Below, piece after piece: positions 51,001 through 55,133 of a DNA stretch of 55,133 bases. This DNA comes from Streptomyces sp. Ru73 (GTDB lineage: Bacteria; Actinomycetota; Actinomycetes; Streptomycetales; Streptomycetaceae). The stretch covers positions 1 through 55,133 of the forward strand of contig NZ_PQSQ01000051.1 of assembly GCF_002920575.1 (NCBI RefSeq). The letters run 5' to 3'. The notes beneath the pieces were generated by a model. That model saw nothing but the letters and a program-made list of their open reading frames with translations. It did no database searches and was not told the origin of the DNA. How positions within the stretch are numbered: the stretch's first letter is position 1; each line of letters starts with the position of its first letter. A program made the translations under genes and the position numbers.

Positions 51001-51016
51001 AGGGGGCGAACGATGA
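48005..51016 (+). CDS. SNF2/Swi2-type helicase-like ATPase
   Basis: 1003 residues. The N-terminal half has an SNF2-associated domain (SNF2_N-related, about 1-500). The motor follows: LRDYQLRGLAWLHRMTSLGL, Walker A DDMGLGKTITLIALH (about 556), TLVVCPTSLMGNWQREIERF, VADEAQHVKNPFSATARKLRTL (about 652), GTPVENNLSELWAILDW, and helicase C GTGLNLTRASHVVHFDRWW (about 910) with DRAHRIGQ. It moves on DNA or remodels protein-DNA complexes in RapA-like fashion. GTG 48005 has GAGGAG about 10 nt upstream. The next gene overlaps by 4 bp; the pair is a known actinobacterial association. Confidence 0.9.
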   Translation: MPELPALSLDRIAALSRCAAVYVPGDPPRTGRVAFWRPDGEPLPDGSGIDGVAAEHLTLALPRQGGEVASREVPALLLSVAAALPVLTRARASRTAHPAAAFWGAAALIALHVVARGKLLPGLSAGDHDAWRCGPLEPADLTRIRELAAAMPPYAHAAPVPGSSPLRLPEPEPLLRSFLDAVADGLPRSPAAVLAAGGPAYAAALPQHIPEQRAWAADVAAGHDAGVRLSLRIEIPGLGGHEGGGGAGLASAGRGGGADGDATASPDAAARLSDAVAARPRFTAVLQLHSPSDPALVADVSEVWAGDSPAGRAFGARARTDTLLTLRRAASAWAPLSPLLSAAVPDALDLAEEEIGDLLGPGSRALAAAGVQVHWPKRLARSLAAHAVVGSPDAAGSGEQAPGRTESALPSLLSADALLSFSWRFAIGEHELSRVELDRLAEAGRPLVRLHDQWVLVAPEALRAAHQRRDRKVTPMEALGAALTGAADSGDGAHVEVRASGPLRELRDRLADPEGSGGEAPAQPAALAATLRDYQLRGLAWLHRMTSLGLGCCLADDMGLGKTITLIALHLHRRTVPAAAGPTLVVCPTSLMGNWQREIERFAPGTPVRRFHAGRRDLAGLTDGEFVLTTYGTMRVDAGKLAGVDWGMIVADEAQHVKNPFSATARKLRTLPARARVALTGTPVENNLSELWAILDWTTPGLLGPLSRFRARYAQAVEGGTDPAAAERLARLVRPFLLRRRKTDPGIAPELPPKTETDRAVALTAEQAALYEAVVREGLAGIAGADGFARRGLVVKLLTSLKQICNHPTQYLKEDGAGAGRTRRFAERSGKVELLDELLDTLLAEGAGVLVFTQYVRMARLLEAHLAARGVTAQLLHGGTSVAQREELVRRFQNGDVPVFLLSLKAAGTGLNLTRASHVVHFDRWWNPAVEAQATDRAHRIGQTRPVQVHRFLTEGTVEDRIADMLARKQRLADAVLGAGEAALTELTDAELAELVELRGGER

Positions 51017-52353
51017 GCGACTTCCACGGCACCGAGGACGGCACGCACCGCGAGGCACGCACCTTCGAGGCGCTGCCGCCCGCACGAGGGCGCGGCTTCG
51101 CGCGCACCTGGTGGGGGCACGCCTGGCTGCAGGCCCTGGAGGACACGGCACTGGACGGCCAGCAGGTGAAGCTGGGCCGCCGGCACGCCCGCGCGGGCGC
51201 CGTGGGCGCGGTGTCCGTACGGCCGGGCCGCCTCACCGCCGTCGTACGGGACCGCGACGGCACCGCGCACCGTGCGGACGTGCTCCTCCAGGAGCTGCGC
51301 GCAGCGGACTGGGACCGTCTGCTGGACATGGTGGCCGACCGGGCGGGGCACCTCGCCGCACTGCTGGACCGCGACATGCCTCCGCAGCTCGTCGAGGACG
51401 CGGCGGCGGCCGGCGTCGAACTCCTCCCCGGCATCGGCGACCTGGAGCCGTCCTGCGGCTGCGAGGCGTGGGACCACTGCGCGCACACGGCGGCGCTCTG
51501 CTACCAGATGGCGCGGCTGCTGGACCAGGACCCGTTCGTGCTGCTCCTGTTGCGCGGGCGGGGCGAGGAGGAGCTGCTGGGCGAGCTCCAAGCGCGCAGC
51601 GCGGCCCGCGCGCAGGCGTACGCGCCGGAGCCGGAAGCCGACGGGGAGAGCGGCCTGGTACCGGTGGCCGGGGCCGGTGTCCTGGCGGCCGAGGCGTTCG
51701 CGGCCGGGCAGGAGCCGGCGCCGCTGCCGGCACCGCCGCCACGGGTGGACGAGGCGGGCGCCGCGCCGGCGTTGGGCGGCGGGGCCCCGCCCGGGCCCGG
51801 GGTCGACATCGCGGCCCTGGAGTTCCTGATCCGCGACTCCGCGGAGCGGGCCGGGAGGCAGCTCGCCGAGGCGCTGTCCCCCTGGCACGCGGACACCCCG
51901 CCGACGCCCGGGCCGACGCTCTCCGAGGACGCGGTGCGGATGGCCGCGGCCGGTCCGCCCGCGGCGGTCGCCGGGCGGCTCGCGGCCGGCTCCGGGCGGG
52001 ACGCCAAGGGCCTGGCGGCGGCCGTACGGGCATGGCGGCAGGGTGGCCCGGCCGGTCTCGCGGTGCTGGAGAAGGAGTGGACTCCGGGGGCCGAGGAACT
52101 GGCGCGTGCCACAGCCGGGCTCGCCGCATCCTGGGCCGACGACGCGGACCGGCCCCGGATGCGGGTCACCCGCAACCGGTGGACGGTGGTCGGCACCGGT
52201 GCGCAGCTGCGGCTGGACCGGGAAGGCCGTTGGTGGCCGTACCGCAAGGAGCGGGGTCACTGGCTGCCTTCGGGGCCGCCGGACGAGGACCCCGCAGCGG
52301 CGCTGGCCTCCGCCACCGGAACGGCGGAGGCAGCAGAGACGGATCAGGGGTAG
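51013..52353 (+). CDS. SWIM zinc-finger protein
   Basis: 446 residues. FARTWWGHAWLQALEDTALD is the family start. The SWIM finger is SCGCEAWDHCAHTAALCYQM (about 149-165), giving the CxCx5CxH zinc site. Ala/Pro-rich spacer and helical C-terminal parts follow. ATG overlaps the SNF2 stop, so both proteins are made together, presumably acting as one DNA- or RNA-handling machine. No enzymatic motif is visible in this partner. Confidence 0.88.
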   Translation: MSDFHGTEDGTHREARTFEALPPARGRGFARTWWGHAWLQALEDTALDGQQVKLGRRHARAGAVGAVSVRPGRLTAVVRDRDGTAHRADVLLQELRAADWDRLLDMVADRAGHLAALLDRDMPPQLVEDAAAAGVELLPGIGDLEPSCGCEAWDHCAHTAALCYQMARLLDQDPFVLLLLRGRGEEELLGELQARSAARAQAYAPEPEADGESGLVPVAGAGVLAAEAFAAGQEPAPLPAPPPRVDEAGAAPALGGGAPPGPGVDIAALEFLIRDSAERAGRQLAEALSPWHADTPPTPGPTLSEDAVRMAAAGPPAAVAGRLAAGSGRDAKGLAAAVRAWRQGGPAGLAVLEKEWTPGAEELARATAGLAASWADDADRPRMRVTRNRWTVVGTGAQLRLDREGRWWPYRKERGHWLPSGPPDEDPAAALASATGTAEAAETDQG

Positions 52354-52548
52354 GCCAAGCTCCGGCTCCGAGGGGGCGACGACGACGGTTCCCTCGGGGC
52401 CAGCGCTGCCCGGCTCCTGTAAGGCAGCAGCGCGCCTCTCCGTAGGCCGCACCGCTGCCCACCACCCGATAGGCGCCGGCCGCCCCCCTCGTGCCCGAGC
52501 GCCCGAAAACGCGTCGACGTCCGCCCCGTAGGGCGCCATGATCACCCC

Positions 52549-53517
52549 ATGACGAATCCTCAGTCGGACATTTCCGGTACCCCGCTCAGTGAACGTGCCG
52601 AGCGTGCCGTGCGTATCGCGGTCGGCGCCGGGCGGCGGCTGGGCCTGCGGGCGGACGAACCGCGGGTCCTGCACGACATGTTCAACGTACTGGTGCATCT
52701 CGCGCCGCATCCCGTGGTGGCGCGCGTGCCGTCGCTCGCCCTCGTACCGCCCGAGGAGCAGGCGTCCCGGCAGCAGCGCGAACTGGACGTCGTGGGCTGG
52801 CTGGCCGACGCCGGAGCGCCGGTCGTGAGGCCCAGCCCGCTGGTGCCGCGGGAGCCCGTCGAGTGCGAGGGCAGGTCGCTCGTCTTCTGGGAGTTCATCG
52901 ACGAGCGCGAGCCGATGCGGGAGGCCGCCGCCGCGGGCATGGACGCACTGGAGGACCGTTTCGTCGAGCAGACCGGCTGGGCGGCGGAACTGCACTCCTT
53001 CCTGGCCCGGTACCCCGGCGAACTGCCGGTGCTGTCTCCCTTGGTGCCCACCCTCGCCCCGCTACTGGAAGCGCTGCGGAAGGACCCGCAGGGGCTGACG
53101 ACGGCGGAACTGGACCGGGCGCAGCAGGAGTACGCGGTCCTCGAGACCCTCGTGGCCGACGTGCCCGGCCACTTCCCCGGAGCGCGTGTGCAGCCGCTGC
53201 ACGGGGACGGGCCGTCGTACAACCTGCTGCGGACCGCCGACGGATATGTCTTCAGCGACTTCGAGGACGTCACGCGCGGCCCCGTGGAGTGGGACCTGGC
53301 CCTGCTGGCACCGCGTGCGCAGGCCGCGTACGAGGAGGCGAGCGGGCGGCCCCTGGACCGCGCGCTGCTCGACGTCATGGAGCGGGCCCGCCTGCTGCAG
53401 ATCGTGGCCGCGCTGGCGGTCGTGCCGTCGATGCCGGAGCTGGGCCCGATGATGGCGCCCATGGTCGACCAGTGGCGCCGGCGTGCTCCCCTCACGCCGG
53501 AGGTCCTCAGCCGCTAG
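52549..53517 (+). CDS. Aminoglycoside phosphotransferase (APH)-fold kinase
   Basis: 322 residues. A kinase-like C-lobe: VQPLHGDGPSYNLLRTADGYVFSDFEDVTRGPVEWDLALL, with catalytic loop HGD (about 218) and metal-binding DFED (about 236). N-lobe VLHDMFNVLVHLAPHPVVARV. It resembles the Streptomyces phosphotransferase group near homoserine/choline kinase-like proteins. The substrate could be a small metabolite or antibiotic; context does not tell. It lies 195 bp past the SWIM gene. Confidence 0.82.
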   Translation: MTNPQSDISGTPLSERAERAVRIAVGAGRRLGLRADEPRVLHDMFNVLVHLAPHPVVARVPSLALVPPEEQASRQQRELDVVGWLADAGAPVVRPSPLVPREPVECEGRSLVFWEFIDEREPMREAAAAGMDALEDRFVEQTGWAAELHSFLARYPGELPVLSPLVPTLAPLLEALRKDPQGLTTAELDRAQQEYAVLETLVADVPGHFPGARVQPLHGDGPSYNLLRTADGYVFSDFEDVTRGPVEWDLALLAPRAQAAYEEASGRPLDRALLDVMERARLLQIVAALAVVPSMPELGPMMAPMVDQWRRRAPLTPEVLSR

Positions 53518-53754
53518 CCCAGCACCTGCCGGGCGCCTGCGCAGCCCGCACCGTCCGGTGCTGCGCCGCCCGGCACCGGCACGGTCCGTTCGGCCCGAAG
53601 GCGCCGCCGTCGCCTCCACACGGGAAGACGCCGCGCTGGGCGCCGATGCGCCCGCGTCGGCTCCTTCGCGCCGGGTTCCGGCCGTACGGAGAGGGAGAAC
53701 ATCCGGGGGCCACCCGCGCTCAGAGCCCGGCTCGTTCCCCGGAGGTGCCCCGTT

Positions 53755-55110
53755 GTGACCACGACCCCACTGCCCCGCGCAGGCTCGGCCCCCGGCGCAT
53801 GGCCGCTGCTCGGCCACGCCTGGCAGCTGCACTCCCGCCCCCTGGAGTTCCTGAACTCGCTCCCGGCCCACGGCGCCCTCGTACGCATCGGGATGGGCCC
53901 CTATCCGGCGTACGTCGTCTGCGATCCGGACGCGGCCCACCGGATGCTCACCGACTCGCGCACGTTCGACAAGGGCGGGCCGTTCTTCGACAAGGCCCGC
54001 GTGCTGTTCGGGAGCAGCCTGCCCATGGCCGGCTGGCGGGAGCACCGCTGGCAGCGCCGCCAGATGCAGCCCGCCTTCCAGCCCGAGCGGATCGACGCGT
54101 ACGCCACGGTGATGGCCGAGGAGATCGACCGCATGACCGCCCCCTGGCGGCCGGGCCTGCGCTTCGACCTCACCGCCGCGCTGACCACCCTGACCCTGCG
54201 CATCGTCACCCGCAGCGTGCTCGCCGCCGAGGCGGAGGACGAGGCCGTCGCCGCGGTGCAGCACAGCCTGCACACCGTGATCGACGGCGTCTACCAGCGG
54301 GTGATGCTGCCCCTCGGGCCGCTCTACCGCCTGCCCACCCCCGGCAACCGCCGTTACCGCCGCGCCTGCACCCGATTGCACCGCGCCATCGACGGCATCA
54401 TTGCCGAGCGCCGGGCCTCGCCCGGAGGCGACGACCTGGTCAGCATGCTCCTGGAGGCGCATGACGACACGGGTGCGCCGATGTCCGACAAGGACGTCCG
54501 CGACCAGCTCGTGGTGATGAGCGGGGCCGGCTTCGAAACCACCGCCAACAGCCTGGCGTTCGCGTTCTGGCTGCTCAGCCAGCATCCCGAGATCGAGAAA
54601 CGGGTGCACGAGGAGGTCGACGGCACACTGGCCGGACGGACCGCCACCGCGGCCGACATGGACGGCCTGCCCTACACCCGCAGCGTCGTCCATGAAGTGC
54701 TGCGAATGTATCCACCGGGCTGGTTCTTCACCCGCGTCACCACCGCGGACACCACCCTGGCCGGGCAGCAGCTCCCCAAGGGGACGGCGCTTCTGTACAG
54801 CGCCTATCTGCTGCACCACCGGTCCGAGCTCTTCCCCGACCCCGAGCGGTTCGCTCCCGAACGCTGGCTCCAAGGGGGCGGCGACGCCGCGCCTCGGGGC
54901 GCGCACGTCCCCTTCGGGGGCGGCAACCGCAAGTGCATCGGTGACCAGTACGCGCTGGTGGAGATGACCATGGCGCTGGCGAGCGTCTGCGCCCGCTGGA
55001 GCGTGCATCCCGACCCCGGTGCCAAGATGCGGGTCCGGGTCCGGGGAACGCTCGGTCCCGGACCGCTGCTCATGACCTGCCGGCCGCGCGGAGCGGCTGC
55101 CGACGGCTGA
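53755..55110 (+). CDS. Cytochrome P450
   Basis: 451 residues and complete: I-helix AGFETTANSLAFAFWLL (about 257), ExxR at 314-317 (EVLR), and heme loop FGGGNRKCIGDQYAL with ligand Cys394. The N-terminus GSAPGAWPLLGHAWQLHSRPLEFLNSL without an anchor is a soluble bacterial enzyme; the sequence character is closest to terpene-oxidising P450s such as pentalenene oxygenase. GTG 53755 follows GGAGGT by 8 nt. The window ends 23 bp downstream, so a terpene synthase partner could lie just outside. Confidence 0.9.
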   Translation: MTTTPLPRAGSAPGAWPLLGHAWQLHSRPLEFLNSLPAHGALVRIGMGPYPAYVVCDPDAAHRMLTDSRTFDKGGPFFDKARVLFGSSLPMAGWREHRWQRRQMQPAFQPERIDAYATVMAEEIDRMTAPWRPGLRFDLTAALTTLTLRIVTRSVLAAEAEDEAVAAVQHSLHTVIDGVYQRVMLPLGPLYRLPTPGNRRYRRACTRLHRAIDGIIAERRASPGGDDLVSMLLEAHDDTGAPMSDKDVRDQLVVMSGAGFETTANSLAFAFWLLSQHPEIEKRVHEEVDGTLAGRTATAADMDGLPYTRSVVHEVLRMYPPGWFFTRVTTADTTLAGQQLPKGTALLYSAYLLHHRSELFPDPERFAPERWLQGGGDAAPRGAHVPFGGGNRKCIGDQYALVEMTMALASVCARWSVHPDPGAKMRVRVRGTLGPGPLLMTCRPRGAAADG

Positions 55111-55133
55111 ACCCGCGCACAAGGCCGAGGGGG

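Noticed and set aside
47981..51151. 1056-codon minus-strand open frame
   Set aside because: It is a shadow of the SNF2 gene, which has all helicase motifs on the plus strand.

Overview
The window is a very GC-rich stretch of actinobacterial chromosome, almost certainly Streptomyces. Supporting signs are strong G/C bias at third codon positions, GTG/TTG starts, a conservon operon (cvn genes), DUF6397- and SWIM-type Streptomyces families, a Tat-exported GH109 enzyme, and rare TTA codons, seen here only in an accessory patch. Most of it reads as ordinary chromosome whose genes face both ways. No tRNA, rRNA, CRISPR array, transposase or integrase was recognised.

Layout. 1-3900: tail of a FUSC-like protein, an Asp23-family protein, a membrane acyltransferase and a type I phosphomannose isomerase. 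3900-8800: an accessory patch with lower GC. It holds a 19-residue hydrophobic peptide gene with its own perfect-stem terminator, 7-bp tandem repeats, several unrecognised small and membrane proteins (one apparently split by an in-frame TGA), and a decayed coding stretch. 8800-12000: an MFS exporter with a divergent ArsR-type regulator and a duplicated operator, then an MHS-family carboxylate permease. 12400-22100: lactate oxidation. lutABC comes first, then a beta-galactosidase remnant, a TmrB-like ATPase, an ABC exporter with a divergent MarR regulator, and a 980-residue FAD/Fe-S D-lactate-dehydrogenase-like protein directly behind marR. 22100-28200: secreted alpha-amylase, Tat-exported GH109-like oxidoreductase, DctA-type dicarboxylate symporter and an L,D-transpeptidase lipoprotein. 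28400-32600: a translationally coupled heterodimeric ABC exporter whose two ATPase sites are complementarily degenerate. 32650-33930: about 1.3 kb of nested tandem repeats running into a frameshifted metal-dependent hydrolase. 34900-40700: Ski2-like helicase, TesB thioesterase, DUF6397-like protein, a roadblock protein and a PPOX/F420 enzyme. 40750-44230: a conservon with cvnA, cvnB and cvnD but no cvnC. 44400-55100: methyltransferase, MpaB-like oxygenase, small unknowns, a coupled SNF2 helicase/SWIM pair, an APH-like kinase and a cytochrome P450.

Two themes link the parts. First, carboxylate use: the MHS permease, LutABC, the Dld-like enzyme and DctA together could take up and oxidise lactate and C4 acids. 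Second, this chromosome is rich in minisatellites (15, 25, 27/30, 33, 39 and 111 bp units), mostly at the 3' ends of genes or just past stop codons. The best leads for something undescribed are the 19-residue peptide locus, the patch around 4.7-8.8 kb, and the 32.65-33.93 kb repeat block.
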